Shown here: positions 1 through 11,953 of the stretch, piece after piece | Layout: each line of letters starts with the position of its first letter | Position numbering within the stretch: the stretch's first letter is position 1 | Assembly (NCBI GenBank): GCA_004519485.1 | Contig: CP038117.1 | Span: 310,001-374,000 of the forward strand | DNA length: 64,000 nt | Origin: Nannochloropsis oceanica | Lineage: Eukaryota > Sar > Eustigmatophyceae > Eustigmatales > Monodopsidaceae | Direction: 5' to 3' | The notes under the pieces: model-generated | What the model was told of the DNA's origin: nothing | Database searches by the model: none | What the model saw: the letters and a program-made list of their open reading frames with translations, nothing else | Program-made: the position numbers and the translations under genes

Positions 1-18
1 TTTTCTACCTAAAGCACC

Positions 19-1113
19 ATGATAAGACACACACCGCGTCAACTCCTGCCTCTCCTCCTCATATTTCTGCAGCTAGCCATCTCCGTCACATTTGTTATCC
101 CATCCTCCTCCTCCGGTCGCCCCATCCCCTCCCGCCTCACCCTACTCAAGCGCAACCTGCTGCAAGACCCCATCACCGCTGCCGCCGACTTCCTGCAAAA
201 CGAAGCAGGCATAACCCCCCCTGCAGACCTTCCAGCTCTTATCCAACTCCTCCTTTACCGTGGGGAGGAATCCGTCTCTCCCCACGAGCGAAAAGCCCTT
301 CACCCTCTCGTCATCCCCCTCACCAAGGTTGGCGATGAATACACCTGCCTCCTGCGTTGGCCCACCCCACAAGAGGGCGCCCCAATCCCCGTCGTCAAGA
401 CCCGGATGGGCTTGTACGGTTTGAGGCTAATTGCACAGAGCACGTTGGAGTTGGCGCATCGGTTTGCAGCGGAAGAAGACTGTATCGAAGGCCGAGAGGC
501 GGAGTGGGCTGCTAGTCTTGTTAATGCTCACTTACCCGCCGAGAAGCAGTATGTCAAGGGGGCAGTAGAAAAAGTAGGATATGGGTTAGAGAGGTTTTTG
601 TTTTTAAAAGTGGGAAGCTTTCCAGACGTGTATAAGTTTTTGACGGACTTCCACTTGGGGAAGGGGGATCAGGCTAGTGCCTTGGTGACGGCGGAGAAGG
701 CATACAACACCTTCAATGGGTGGGGGCAACCGTATATGGAGTATTGCAAGCTGCTTAGCGGGATGAAGGGAAGAGAGCTGGAGGTGAGAGATGCAGCCTT
801 TGCGGCGTTGAGGACGCCGTTGTGGACTGTCGCGCGAGAGATGGAGGATTTGGAGTTGGTCCTGATGGCAGCGCGCTCGAGCAAAGAAAAGGCGGCGGAA
901 AAGTTTTGGAAGCTTTATGAGGACGAACGGTTGCAGGAGATCAAGCAGGGTAAGCAGCCAGAGCAGGTATCGTTGGATCGGGCTGCATTTTTGATGGATG
1001 CTGCTTTGGTAGGCGCGAATGGGATCAAGGGGTGGGAGGAGGTGAGGGGGCCTCTGGCGGATCTTTACAGAGACGCGGGAATGACTGATCTGGCCAAGTT
1101 TGTGGAAATGTAG
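19..1113 (+). CDS. Plastid-targeted protein of unknown function
   Basis: Single-exon 364-residue protein. Residues 1-25 form a hydrophobic signal peptide ending SVT-F, and the stretch after it is rich in Ser, Pro and Arg. This is the bipartite presequence of complex red plastids, so import into the plastid is inferred. The mature part (from about residue 45) is predicted mostly helical, with no membrane span and no motif I can name. It has long regular stretches with ordinary codon use, which supports a real gene. It lies convergent to the TCP11 gene downstream. The start is the first ATG, only 19 bp from the window edge, so its promoter is outside. Function unknown. Confidence 0.8.
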   Translation: MIRHTPRQLLPLLLIFLQLAISVTFVIPSSSSGRPIPSRLTLLKRNLLQDPITAAADFLQNEAGITPPADLPALIQLLLYRGEESVSPHERKALHPLVIPLTKVGDEYTCLLRWPTPQEGAPIPVVKTRMGLYGLRLIAQSTLELAHRFAAEEDCIEGREAEWAASLVNAHLPAEKQYVKGAVEKVGYGLERFLFLKVGSFPDVYKFLTDFHLGKGDQASALVTAEKAYNTFNGWGQPYMEYCKLLSGMKGRELEVRDAAFAALRTPLWTVAREMEDLELVLMAARSSKEKAAEKFWKLYEDERLQEIKQGKQPEQVSLDRAAFLMDAALVGANGIKGWEEVRGPLADLYRDAGMTDLAKFVEM

Positions 1114-1852
1114 AAGGAAGGAAGAAGAGGAGGGGAAGGAAGGTCGGTGAGTGATATATAGCTGATAATAGGACCTGTAGCGGACAATAACAGAAATAAT
1201 GATTGGGGGAGAGCGATGGCATTTCGGGATTAACCGGTGGTGGATTTAACATATGCAAATGTTGCTTAGTTTTACCTGTACTTATGCATGCGTTGCTCGT
1301 ATACCTGCATATTTTCTTCTTCTCTCCTTCCTTTCACTCTTCACAAATGTTGATTTAATTTAAATTTCCCTTGTCCTTGCCTGTGACCTATCTCTATCTC
1401 TCTGCCTTGTCATTCATACTCTTCTTTTTCAATTATCATTCTTGTAAGAGTCACTTATCCTTACACTTGCATCTTCTTCAACTGATTTTATCATCTCAAT
1501 CTTTTTGTTTGCATGCCTTTACAGGATCACATTCGGATTTATTTCTCATCAGGTCGTCGTCGAGACAGATTCACGATATTTGACCCTCTCTATCCTACGC
1601 TGTTCATGCACACATATATATCATATCATCTACCTTGACACCTGTCTGTCGGTTCTCCCTTCTCACCCACAATTCAGGTCTGTTCTCTTTCGCAACATAT
1701 TTTCTCCCTTAAAATGCTGCACATTGCCTATCGGCCTCTGGTATCACACTTATGTTGCACTAAGCATCACATACAAAAATCATAGTTGAATGCAAGCTTT
1801 CTCCTATTTCCCCTGGTCTGGTATCGCTATGCTTCATTCCTTCTTTACAGAT
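1114..1852. other. Convergent intergenic region
   Basis: 739 bp between the stop codons of two convergent genes. It is pyrimidine- and AT-rich on the plus strand and holds only short open frames without protein-like composition. Presumably both 3' UTRs. Confidence 0.6.
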
Positions 1853-4517
1853 TTACTCACCCACCATCATGGCGTCACATCCAAGGTGCTGCACTTGCTG
1901 TTGCACCTGTTGATGCTCGGCCATTGCTTCTAATGCCAACACCCGATACAGGGGCAGAAACGCCGCCTCATTATGCCGACTTACCAACAACAGCAGATCA
2001 TATACCTTCACAATCCATCCCTCCAATCCCATCAAACCCTGTCGCAAACACTGCGTTTTGATCTCACGTGTCTCTTCCCCCCTCATCGCCGTCATGCTCC
2101 GTCCCTCTCGTCTCAACTCAGCATGCACCACATCCACAGCCCGAGTATATAGAAGCTTCAAAACAGGACATTTACCCTCGACCAGCATCCGTCCAACCCT
2201 CTCCTCAAGCAGCTTCCTGGCCGGCCGGTCAATCAAGCCTAACTTGCTCTCTGCCCAATGACCAACATGCAACCGAATGTCAACCTCCGTTACCGCCTCT
2301 TCTGGCAACAGCACCATCAGCCCCTGAGTAACCTCCACCCGTTCTTCCCCTCCTAGATTCCTTCTGATAGCCTGCCCAAGATAGGCCACTATTGTCGCTG
2401 TCCTTGCCACGCACAACAACGCATGCCGTGCCACATCCAGTCTATGCGCGTCCATCGCAAGCGTCTCCGGAATTACCCCCTCGTGCAACACCAGCCCTCC
2501 TCCCCCAACTCCTACATCAAACCCACCCATCGCCCTGCTCGCCTCCCCTTCTGCCAGCAAGGAACAGAATCCCCTCCTCACCACCTCCTTCAACGCATCC
2601 TCCCGATTTTGCATCAGACCCTCCGCCAAGCTAATGCGATGATCCCCATACCTGCGATCATGCACGCGCAAGGTCTGCTCTGCGGTCCATCCAGAGTTCA
2701 CCACACCACCCAACCACTGTCTCGCCCTAGCCAAGGAAGTCGCCCCCTGAGCAAGCCTCTTCTCAAACGACTGTCTCTCGAACAACGGACCATGTGCCCT
2801 ACAATGAGGAGTCGCGCGTCGTACATGCGTATTAAAGATATCCACATGGATCTGATCCACCTTCTCCAACAGAAACTCAAATAGGGGACGAACCAGTGGC
2901 GCCCATGCCGTGTTCGCCCCCTCGCCTTGCAGTGACAGCCTTACTGCCCCCCTTCCCCCCTGCCATTTCACCTGCTCCTCTAGCTCATTCAATTGAGCAA
3001 GCCAGTTTTTCGTCGACTCATTCCTTGCCGGGGCCTCCAACCACAGAATCCGCTCTCCTGCAAACCGGAGCATCGAGAAAAGCAACTGTGAATCAAGAAC
3101 ATCTTTACTCAACACCTGGCCAAGCAACGCCACATCCAAAGCTCCGTGCACTTCCTCCACCAAATCCGCCCGGGAGGGAGTAGTTGAAATCAAGCGTTCC
3201 GCCAGCTCCTGTACCAGGACCAGCAAAGGTGTATAGTCGCCCCCGAGCAGGGTGCGAGTGACGCTTGCCCAGTACGCTTCGGCACCGGCTTGGCTTTCGG
3301 TTTGGCAAGTGGAAGTAGTGGGAGGCATGGAAAGTGCGGCAGTGGCCTTGGCAGCTGCAGTAGATGCATTGGCTTCCAAGGATACTTGAAGAAAACGACC
3401 ATGGGGTAGGACGCACATTTCGTGCACCAGCCATTCATTCGAATAGAGAGACTCTGTGGGACTCACCACCTGCTGCTGCTGGTGTTGGTGCAGCTCCTCC
3501 TCATGTTGCTGCTGTTCGGCATTTTTCTCCGCACATTTTCCCCCTTCGGTCAAAAAGACATGCTGTTGTTGCTGCTGCTGAATAATGCAGTCCGAATCCT
3601 CCGTGCTGCTGTCGACCTCTCTATTCTCCTCTTCCTTTTCATCTTCAGCCGCCAAGCCCAGCCGTTGTTCGACAATCTGCTTTGCAACTTCAATGCGCCG
3701 TTCGGCTTCTGGTCTACCCACCAGCCGTTGCAGTGCCTCATCTAGCTGCCCCAGCTTTGCCACGCCCTCCCGAATCGCTCGCTCACAGATCGCTACAATT
3801 TTAGTGGGTTGCTGTTGCTGTTGCTGATGCAGCTGCAGCTTCAGGTGCATCTCTCGTTTACTCCGAGACACGGTCTCGAGCACATCCACCACTGCTTTCG
3901 TCAATTCCTCAGCCAAGCTACCCGTCTCCGAGGCTGCCACACCCTGGCATTGCTCCCGCTGCCAGGTGAATACACGCAGCGCATGCTTCACTTGCCTTAT
4001 CCCCCAAGAGACGATCCAACGAGAGATCCCGGGCTGTTCCAAATAGTGGTGCAGCGCCAAGAGAGTTTCATGCACCCGTGTCGCACCTTGAGCCAGAGCC
4101 CAGCCTTTCCGTTCGTACACCAGTCTGCGGCGCTTGCTTTTCGAGGAGCAGGAGGAGGTGACGACCTCTGGGTGCGCCGCGATCAGCAAGGCTGACAGCA
4201 ACGTCTCGGGGTGCGTGGCCCGGTCCTCGGTGGCAGATGCATCCATGTCATTCATCTCTAGCCCGTTCAGAACATCCGATGCATGGCCTACGAGCCCTCG
4301 TCCTTCGTCACACAAGCTTTCCCATTCCCACGCCCAGGGGCCTGCTCCCAAGGCGTCGCTTGCCTCCAGCAGAGGCAAGAGATGCGCGCCCACAACCACT
4401 TGCACTTGGCGCACCAGGCGCCAGTGTTGTAAAATTCGTCGGATCCAGCGTTGCAAGGTCAAGGCTGCGCGCCTTGCCAAGGCAAGGGCTACTTGTTCTT
4501 GTTCTTGTTCTTGTTTA

Positions 4518-4571
<54 letters not shown>

Positions 4572-5056
4572 AGGGGGGAATGCTGAGGGGTACTTTCACA
4601 GGGATGGTGACGATCACCCAGAAGAAGCTCCAAAGAGGGAGCCGGCAGTGCAGTGGATTGTCTTATCCAATGCGTAGAGCTGAAGGGCCGGGACGACGAC
4701 GAGCGGACTTGGTGGTGGCGATGCTGGGAACGAACAAGGTCTTCAGCCGTGGCCATGTCGATCCCCCTTCCCAAATTGAGACCTCGGGGAGAAATGGGCG
4801 TGTGAGGACCCATATCGTCATATATCATATCAGCAACCGTCCCAGACGTAATCTTTGTTGAGGATGTGGCTCCCTTGTTGCTTGCCACGGAGCCAACGGC
4901 GGCAGTTGCTGCGCGATTGGATGAGGCCGATGTTGACGACGATGACGACGCACTCGATCCGGCCCCACTTGCAGAGGCTGCAACAGCCGAAGCTACAGCC
5001 ACAGAGTTGTTGGACGTATTATTAGTATTTTCTGATGCAGTGCCGGCGCTGATCAT
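1853..5056 (-). CDS. TCP11-domain protein with IQ motif and poly-Gln tract
   Basis: About 1,067 residues if translation starts at the ATG at 5056 (MISAGTAS); the frame stays open to 5596 but that extension looks non-coding. The N-terminal 160 residues are low-complexity Ser/Ala/Asn. A 17-18-residue Gln run follows, encoded by a CTG/CAG repeat, then a basic IQ-type calmodulin-binding helix (LTLQRWIRRIL, near residue 195). Further Gln runs interrupt the middle. From about residue 545 to the end I recognise the TCP11 pattern: a GALD..LL.QVL block, LEAPAR, LFEFLLEKVD..H.DIFNTHVR, and a long helical C-terminus. TCP11 proteins act in mammalian sperm cAMP signalling and, in yeast (Sok1), in PKA-related growth control; the algal role is unknown. 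Single exon apart from a possible unseen 5' intron. Confidence 0.7.
4520..4570. repeat. (CTG)17 microsatellite coding for poly-Gln
   Basis: Seventeen uninterrupted CTG units on the plus strand, read as CAG glutamine codons by the TCP11 gene on the minus strand. Likely length-polymorphic. Confidence 0.95.
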
Positions 5057-6100
5057 GGTAACACTTGTGGCTCCCAGGAAAAAGTGGGCCGGAAACGAGG
5101 GGCGGTGTTGGAGAGCCGCAAGAGCGCTGACTGCACAAAAGACAACCCTTTTGAGATGAACCTGAGACAGGGAGCATGAAAGCGGCATGTCAGTTAGATG
5201 ATGCACAAGCGAAAAACAATCCCACTCACAGATGCACCACAGACATTTAAAGGGCCGCGAAGGAGTATCAGGAGGCGGAATGTAAAAGATGGAACACTCG
5301 ACGTAAGCGGCTGACGTCGCCCCTCTCCGAACGCCAGGATTGTTGTTGGTCGCGAGTGGGGCAGTAGCCAAGGACACAGCTCGGCAGGGTTGACTCAATA
5401 GTAGAATCGGCATACACATATTGCTTCGCAGTGTCTCACACAAACTATCCGAATGACCGATGGGGAATATCCACGGTAAACAGAGACTTTTCATATAAAT
5501 TGCGAGCCGCGTCAGCACAGAGGTGCCGGCATTAAATTTGAAAGGTCTCTTATCGCCGGCGTCCCATCTGCCCGACCGACGTGTTCCAACACACACGCCG
5601 TCGCCGTTTTTATAGACAATCGGGATGGGAGTCCCATCATTGGAAAGCGGTGAGTCGCGCTTTGGAGGAATAATATTTTGGGGGTCAGCGCAGAGAGACT
5701 ACCAAGCAGATAAGGACCTGGCTTCGCCCGGACAGCACAACTTGAATCCAATATTTTGGATCCATTTAATGAACCAGAAGCACCAACGCCGCGTTGAGGC
5801 AGGTTATGGATATCTTAGCAACGCACAAGCCTTAGGATGGTTCAAATGCATGAGACATAGGCGCCTGCTCAAATGCATGTGATTCCCTGCACAATACTGT
5901 GTCGGCCTTGTACGGCCCGTGTCATTAAAACGACCACGGCACGATAAGAAAACTCCAGTCGGGCGAAAAATGGCAAAAACTTGGTTCATTTTCCTTGTCT
6001 TTCTTTTGTTGTTCTAATGCTATTTCTGGTGCATACTGCGGGTCCCTGTCACGCACATGTACACGGACACATCTCTTTTCTTACTTTCATGACTAGCTGG
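5057..6100. other. Intergenic region upstream of the TCP11 gene
   Basis: About 1 kb between the putative TCP11 start and the stop of the SDR gene, both on the minus strand. The TCP11 frame is open to 5596, so a 5' UTR or an extended N-terminus may occupy part of it. I see no other gene. Confidence 0.5.
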
Positions 6101-7578
6101 CTAGTAGAAGCCATTAACTGTGAATCCGCCGTCGACACAGATTGTTTGACCCGTCATGAACGAGGCGCCGGGCATCGCCAAAAAGGCACACAGGCTGCTT
6201 ACTTCCTCGGGGGTGCCCACACTGCATGAGTAATGGATTGTGGTGGGCGGCAAGTGCGTGAGTCCAACATGCCCGTGCCACGCCTTTTCTGGAAAAGTGG
6301 AGTCGTTTAGTGTTCTCCTGCCCTCTACCCCAACCTCCTACCCCACCAAATATCAGACACGTACGCACCGTTTCATGGGGGTTCGATCCGTCACTTCCTT
6401 TCGAAAAACTGGGTTGCTTAGGACCGGGGCGGCCAGTGGTGTATCAATGTACCTGATCCGAGAGTGGGCAAGAGGAGTAAAAGAGTGAGAAATGCTTACG
6501 CTTCTGATAAGACGAAGAAAGAGACGACGAGTGTATTTTGTTGAGATTGACGGGAACACCAAAAAGCACATATACGAAAATGTTCCTCCACAACGATCAT
6601 CCCAGCTCCTTTCCCTCTTTCCCCTCACTCCCTTTTTCCATGAACCGACACCAATGGCTTTCATTTCTTCCTCCTTCCTTCCCTCTCTCCCTCCTCCCGC
6701 TCCCTGTGTATTACCAGGGCGCCACCGTGTTGACTCGAATGCCGTCCGGTGCCCACTCACACGCCAAATTCTTCGACAGCTGGGCCATGGCCGCCTTGCT
6801 CATGGCATAAATAGAGCCTGATTTTGTGGGGGGAAATGATGTAAAAATAGGTGTGAGACAGACGAGGCGAGACGAGGGAATGAACGGGAAATCTATTCCG
6901 TTTTCAGGGCCTCAAGTGCGCAAAAATGAGAGATGTCTCGCACACAACATTCCTCTACAATGCCACGAAGCAATAGCAGCGAGAGACCGCCCTTTCCATT
7001 ATCTACTCCCATTCTTTTCCCCGTTGAACCCCTCCCCCCCGTTCCTTCCCCCTCCACTCCTCCCTCGACATGCTCGTACCTGACTTGATGGCCGTCACCC
7101 CGGCCACACTTCCGACGTTCACCACGCAACTACTCCCACCCTTCTTCAATAGTGGATGCGCTAACTGACACAAGTGGTAAGTGCTCCGTAAATTAACATC
7201 CATTATATTGTGGTACTCTTCCTGCGTGTATTGCACCGTAGGCTTTCGGACATTGGTCCCGACATTATTCACCAACACATCCAACCTCCCCACAAACGAC
7301 CCCGCAACCTGCTCCATCACTGCCCGGCGGGCAATACTGTCACTTAAGTCCACCGCCATTCCCTCCACCTCATAACCTTTGCTCGTCCATTCTTTTAAAC
7401 ATGCGACCAAGTCAGGCCCACTCCGAGCGCAGGTAAAGACGCGCGCGCCCAGCGCCCCAAATTCCTCCACAATCGCCTTGCCAATGCCTTTGGTACCACC
7501 TGTGATAAACACGGTTTTACCCTCGAGCCGCCAGCGGGTAGGAGAGCCTATGCTGCTGGTACTGGGCGGCGTGGCCAT
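6101..7578 (-). CDS. Short-chain dehydrogenase, tropinone-reductase-like
   Basis: Four exons (7080-7578, 6715-6817, 6369-6452, 6101-6221) with GT-AG introns join in frame to a 268-residue classical SDR. Visible motifs: Rossmann TGGTKGIG (26-33), NNVG (104-107), catalytic Ser157 and the YxxxK pair Tyr170/Lys174, the last encoded by exon 2. The C-terminus (YIDTPLA, then [14 protein letters not shown], then ITGQ-like [12 protein letters not shown]) closely follows the plant tropinone-reductase-like subfamily, NADP-linked reductases of varied carbonyl substrates. No targeting peptide, so probably cytosolic. The substrate cannot be told. It is divergent from the MAPR gene, with 403 bp between start codons. 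Confidence 0.9.
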
Positions 7579-7981
7579 AGTTTGAGACAGGAGGTTCTCG
7601 CTGACGACGATGAGCTGACTTCTCCTCCACGTTGTCCCTGGACGGGCAGGTCAGATAGAGCGTCCTTGTGTCTCTGTATGGAGATGTGTGAGAGAGATGT
7701 CCTCAACTTGCATGCTACACTATGGCGTGTGTGTACTATGTATCGCGAGCGGACGCGTTGTCGCGACCTCGTGATGTCTTATCGCCAAATCAGGCCGATG
7801 CGGTTGTGCCACAGCGCGTCTCATACACAGCAGACTGAAGCTCGCCACCACGATCAGCCGGCTGCGTTCCCGATTCGTTATTCGCTGCTCATGCCGCCTT
7901 TCACTGCTTCAGAGAACACAGGAGGCACAAGTCACCCCAATCACTCGGCTCACCCCGCCCTCCCTATTCCAGCACGATTCG
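7579..7981. promoter_or_regulatory. Shared divergent promoter region, SDR / MAPR gene
   Basis: 403 bp between two diverging start codons, so it must hold both promoters and 5' UTRs. No clear TATA box or other named element seen. Confidence 0.5.
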
Positions 7982-9089
7982 ATGCTGGAAAGTTTATTGG
8001 AAACGCTGGAGGCTCTGCGTCACGACAAGACAGCAGCCACCATCTTCGTGGCAACGGTTGTAGTGACCATTACCTTTTTCTACTGGATTACTAAAGATCC
8101 TCCTTTGCCCAAGGGCCCGGGGGGCAAGGATGCCGGAGAGGAGCCTGACCCTCCGCGCAACTTCACTGCTGCTCAGCTCCGTGAGTTCACGGGGGCTACA
8201 AAGGATGAGCCAATTTATGTGGCATTGCAAGGAGAGGTGTACGATGTGTCGTCAGGGCGGGATTTCTACGGTCCCGAGGGAGTTTACGGAGGGTTTGCTG
8301 GGCATGACGTGACGAGGGCGTTCGCGCTCAATTCGTTGGAGGAAAAAGATTTAGACAACCCCAAGTAAGTGAAAGAGGGAACGAGAGGAGGCTTTGGGTG
8401 GTAATCGTGCGTTGTAATGACATAAATCCCCTTGAGAGGTGTCTCTCGTTTCTCCTGACTCACGCCCTCCCTCCCTCTCTCCCCTCCGCCTTCATCCTTC
8501 CCCTTTCACCATCAACAGCCTGGATGACCTCCCTTATTCCGCTAAAGAATCTCTGCACGGCTGGGTGGAGAAATACAAGTATTATAAGTGCTACCCCGTC
8601 GTCGGTCGCCTCGTCACCCCTCCTTTAGGACTCAAACTCACCACCGCGGAGCTCGCCAAACACAAGGGGGACGAAGAGAAGGAGGGCATGCCGGAAGGTT
8701 GGGCAGCAGCGCCGATTTATGTGGCCGTGAAGGGGAATGTGTTTGATATGTCCTTTGGTGGGAGATTGTTTTATGGTCCTGGAGGACCCTACCATTTCCT
8801 GGCAGGGAAGGACGGGTCGCGGCCGTTGGCAAAGGTTAGGAAGGGCAATCTCTCGTACTTACCGCTCTCTTCGTTTCATACACACACTACCCCCCCCCCT
8901 CTGCCCCCAAAACACACACACGTACATACATACACACACACGCACCGATAGATGTCCTTTGAGAAAGCCGATGCCGAGAGCCGGGACCTCTCCGACCTCA
9001 CAGACCGGCAACGGCAGACGTTGGACGAGTGGGTGGAGAAATTCAGGAATGATCGTAAATACCCGGTGGTGGGGACGCTTGTCGATTAG
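7982..9089 (+). CDS. Tandem-domain membrane-associated progesterone-receptor (MAPR) protein
   Basis: Three exons (7982-8364, 8519-8834, 8952-9089) give 278 residues. Residues 18-37 form a single N-terminal membrane anchor. Two cytochrome b5-like MAPR haem-binding domains follow, about 60-158 and 165-278. Each has the family signature FYGPxGxY..FAGxD/FLAGKD with both conserved tyrosines (Tyr96/Tyr102 and Tyr213/Tyr219); in PGRMC1/Dap1 the first of these is the axial haem ligand. Each ends with the WVEKY..YPVVG block. Usual MAPR proteins (about 190 residues) have one domain, so this is an internal duplication. Family role: haem binding and support of cytochrome P450 in sterol metabolism at the ER. 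Splice sites keep frame exactly. Confidence 0.9.
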
Positions 9090-10102
9090 ATACAAAACAT
9101 GAACCAAGAGGGGAGGGAGGGAAGAGATGACGGGGTGTAAAATTTGGTAGGCACGTGCAAGACACAGAGAAAGCGTAAGAACGTCAACAAGAATGAATAT
9201 GTTGCTGGCGCAATTCCCCTCGAGTCGTGATTTTAACGTAGAGACGTACGGCACGAAAGAAAGCGATTTTAAAAAACAGAACAAAAAACCTGCAATTAGT
9301 GGCTTGATACCTTCAAGCCTTCTGAGCACGGATATTGAGTGAAAAATTGTTATTACTGATTGTCTCTGTATTCAGAGAAAGGCATTATTTACAGTTAGTC
9401 CTATGCATAGGAAGCATTCCAGTCAAGACCCACCAGTTCCTTCAGAGACGGCCAGCAGAGCCCGCCATAGCCGAGTCCGCGTCGCCATAGTCTCTGTGAA
9501 GGCTTAGCTTTGTGACTTATGTCCCGTAAAAGGTGACGGATTTCTTGCACTGAAAACTTTGTGCGTGACTCTGTGAGAATGTATCACGGCCATAGATGGT
9601 CACAAGGCACTGGTTTACTGCGGTTACCGCGTCCCCTCAGTGATGTGCAATGAGGCCCGCTCCGAGGAGGGAACTCTACCATGTTTACCCATCATGGGTT
9701 TCGACCGTACGGACACCATGGCACGAACCATTTTGAGACCACATTTCTTCCGAATTTCATCATCGAATTCAGTCCCAGCTCGCACCTTGCCATATCTCGC
9801 GCACCATGGCAGGGGGCCTGACCTCGTCTTGTCGGGCAACGGCCCATTGGTAACTGATCCGGCGCTAAAAAGTCGTCCCCGTCGGCGACGACGCTGACTC
9901 CAGCAAAACGAAGATCAGAGCTAGCCCCAAGTTCCCCTCACCTAAGCTTATGCCCAGACTATCCACTTTCAACTGACTGACTAACACTCTCAAACCTGTT
10001 CTCTATCAGAGGGCCGCCGCAGGGACGCGTTTCCAGCTACCCAAAAGCGGTCTACGTGGTCGGTCTTCAGCCGAGCCTGCGCTCCCCTCTCTCTCCTGAC
10101 CT
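9090..10102. other. Intergenic region
   Basis: About 1 kb between two plus-strand genes. It has only short open frames with no protein-like composition. A weak inverted repeat (CAGAGAC about 9450, GTCTCTG about 9491) lies inside. Nothing else recognised. Confidence 0.5.
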
Positions 10103-11953
10103 ATGTCGAGACGAGCAAGCCTCTCACGACTATTCCTCTTCGCCTGCTACAGCCTCCTCCCTTTCTTCTCCAGTCTGCATGCATTTCTTCTGCCTCACGC
10201 ACCAGCATCCGCCACGGGCCGGCTAACAAGAAGGCACATGGCACCTTCCCAGCAGCGGGCAGAGGAGGTCTTGCGTTCCAAGCTCCAAGAGGAAAACACA
10301 GGCCCGCAGTCCGCCCCAGAAGTCCCTGTCCCTCCGCATCTTCCCAAGGACGATGACATGAGCGACTATGATCTCAAAATTGTCCGGGAGCTGACTCAGG
10401 AGCGGCCCTACTTTCAGTTTCTCTCCGAAAAAGCCGTGACGGTGCTTGACGACACTTATCTAAGCTTGAAAGAGTCCTGGACCGCCCCATCGCCTTCCGA
10501 CTTTCGCAAAAGTGCCAAAAACTTAAATTTTGTCAAGGGTACTCGGCAAAGAATTGTTGTTCTGGGGACAGGATGGGGCGCTCATGCGTTCTTGCAGTCA
10601 GTCGATGCCCTGAAATACGAGGTGGTTGTGGTAAGCCCCCGGAATTTCATGCTATTTACTCCCATGCTTGCGGGCTCAGCGGTGGGTACAGTAGAGTTTT
10701 TGAGCATTACGGAGCCGATTCGAAATGTGAATCCGTATGCGGATTATTTGGAAGCGACTTGCACGGGTGTGAACGCGGCCAAGAAGAGCATTACGTGTCA
10801 GTCGGTTATCTGTGAAGGAAACAGCTGCGACATCGAGGAGTTCGAATTGTCTTATGACATGCTGTTGGTGGCGGTCGGGGCGACTACCAACACGTATGGT
10901 ATTCCGGGGGTGAAGGAGCACTGCCACTTTCTCAAGCAGATCAATGACGCCGTCAAGCTGCGGACGTCGATCGGCAATGCCTTTGAACGCGCCAACCTGC
11001 CTGGGCTAACTGATGCACAGCGCAAGCAAGCCCTGACATTCGTCGTAGTCGGCGCGGGGCCGACCGGTGTGGAGTTTACGGCGGAGCTGAGGGACTTTGT
11101 GGAGGATGATGTGCCGAAGTTTTATCCACATTTGCTGCCCTTCGTGAGGATAAAGTTGGTGGAAGCGAGCGATCGCGTTCTCATGATGTTCGACGGGGCG
11201 CTCCAAGCAGAGGCCATCAAGAGACTTACCGAGGCCCCTCAAAAACTGGTCGAGCGAGGACTAATCTCCAAGGACATGACCCAGGTGTTATTGAAAGTAG
11301 GGGTGAAAGAGGTGAGGAACCGCGAGATCGTCTTGTCGGACAACAGTACCATTCCCTACGGCCTGGCTGTGTGGGCGGCAGGCAACGGTCCCTTGCCTCT
11401 GGTGCTGAATCTCATTAAGCAATCTCCAGAGCAAGAGGAGAAGCAGGGTTTTGGGCGGGGAAGGCTTGTGACGGACGAGTGGATGCGGGTTAAGGGCGTG
11501 GATGGTGTTTTTTCGATCGGCGACTGCTGTGTGATCGATGATAAGCCTCTGCCGGCGAACGCCCAGGCGGCCTCGCAACAAGGTTATTTCCTCGGGCGGC
11601 AACTTAGCAAGAATATTGATTTTTCACGACCCATCCCGGAAAGGGTTGGCCCCGTGACGACTCCTGGGGAGTTTCTCTCCGTGGGAGAGAAGAGGGAGAA
11701 TGGTAAGATTTACGCAAAAGGATTTCAATTTTTGAATTTGGGGACGTTGGCGTACACGGGAGGGGATAGTGCCTTGGCTCAGATTGCGGTAGATAAGGCG
11801 GCGATCAAGTCGAGTGGAGAAGCAGGCTTTTTGTTGTGGCGGTCAGTGTACTTGTCGAAGCAGGTGAGTTTGCGGAATCGCGCGTTGGTGTTTTTTGATT
11901 GGGTCAAGAGCAGGTTGTGGGGGCGGGACCTTACTAGATTTAACGAGACGTAG
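10103..11953 (+). CDS. NDH2: Type II NAD(P)H dehydrogenase, plastid-directed
   Basis: Single-exon 616-residue protein. The first 28 residues are a signal peptide ending LHA-F-LLP, followed by an Arg/Ser/Ala transit region: a bipartite plastid presequence. The core is a two-dinucleotide-fold flavoprotein. A GTGWGAH motif (about 155-161) binds FAD, and VVVGAGPTGVEF (about 313-324) binds NAD(P)H. The AAG...GPLP and the GDC block with N-A-Q-A-A-S-Q-Q-G follow, and the amphipathic C-terminus ends WGRDLTRF as in plant NDA/NDB/NDC enzymes. No EF-hand insert is seen, so calcium control is unlikely. Expected to pass electrons from stromal NAD(P)H to plastoquinone without pumping protons. Plastid rather than mitochondrial location rests on the presequence. 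Confidence 0.93.
   Translation: MSRRASLSRLFLFACYSLLPFFSSLHAFLLPHAPASATGRLTRRHMAPSQQRAEEVLRSKLQEENTGPQSAPEVPVPPHLPKDDDMSDYDLKIVRELTQERPYFQFLSEKAVTVLDDTYLSLKESWTAPSPSDFRKSAKNLNFVKGTRQRIVVLGTGWGAHAFLQSVDALKYEVVVVSPRNFMLFTPMLAGSAVGTVEFLSITEPIRNVNPYADYLEATCTGVNAAKKSITCQSVICEGNSCDIEEFELSYDMLLVAVGATTNTYGIPGVKEHCHFLKQINDAVKLRTSIGNAFERANLPGLTDAQRKQALTFVVVGAGPTGVEFTAELRDFVEDDVPKFYPHLLPFVRIKLVEASDRVLMMFDGALQAEAIKRLTEAPQKLVERGLISKDMTQVLLKVGVKEVRNREIVLSDNSTIPYGLAVWAAGNGPLPLVLNLIKQSPEQEEKQGFGRGRLVTDEWMRVKGVDGVFSIGDCCVIDDKPLPANAQAASQQGYFLGRQLSKNIDFSRPIPERVGPVTTPGEFLSVGEKRENGKIYAKGFQFLNLGTLAYTGGDSALAQIAVDKAAIKSSGEAGFLLWRSVYLSKQVSLRNRALVFFDWVKSRLWGRDLTRFNET

Noticed and set aside
5057-5596. N-terminal extension of the TCP11 protein
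   Set aside because: The frame is open, but the extra 180 codons are Cys-rich and unlike the rest of the protein; ATG 5056 gives a more plausible N-terminus. A spliced 5' exon remains possible.
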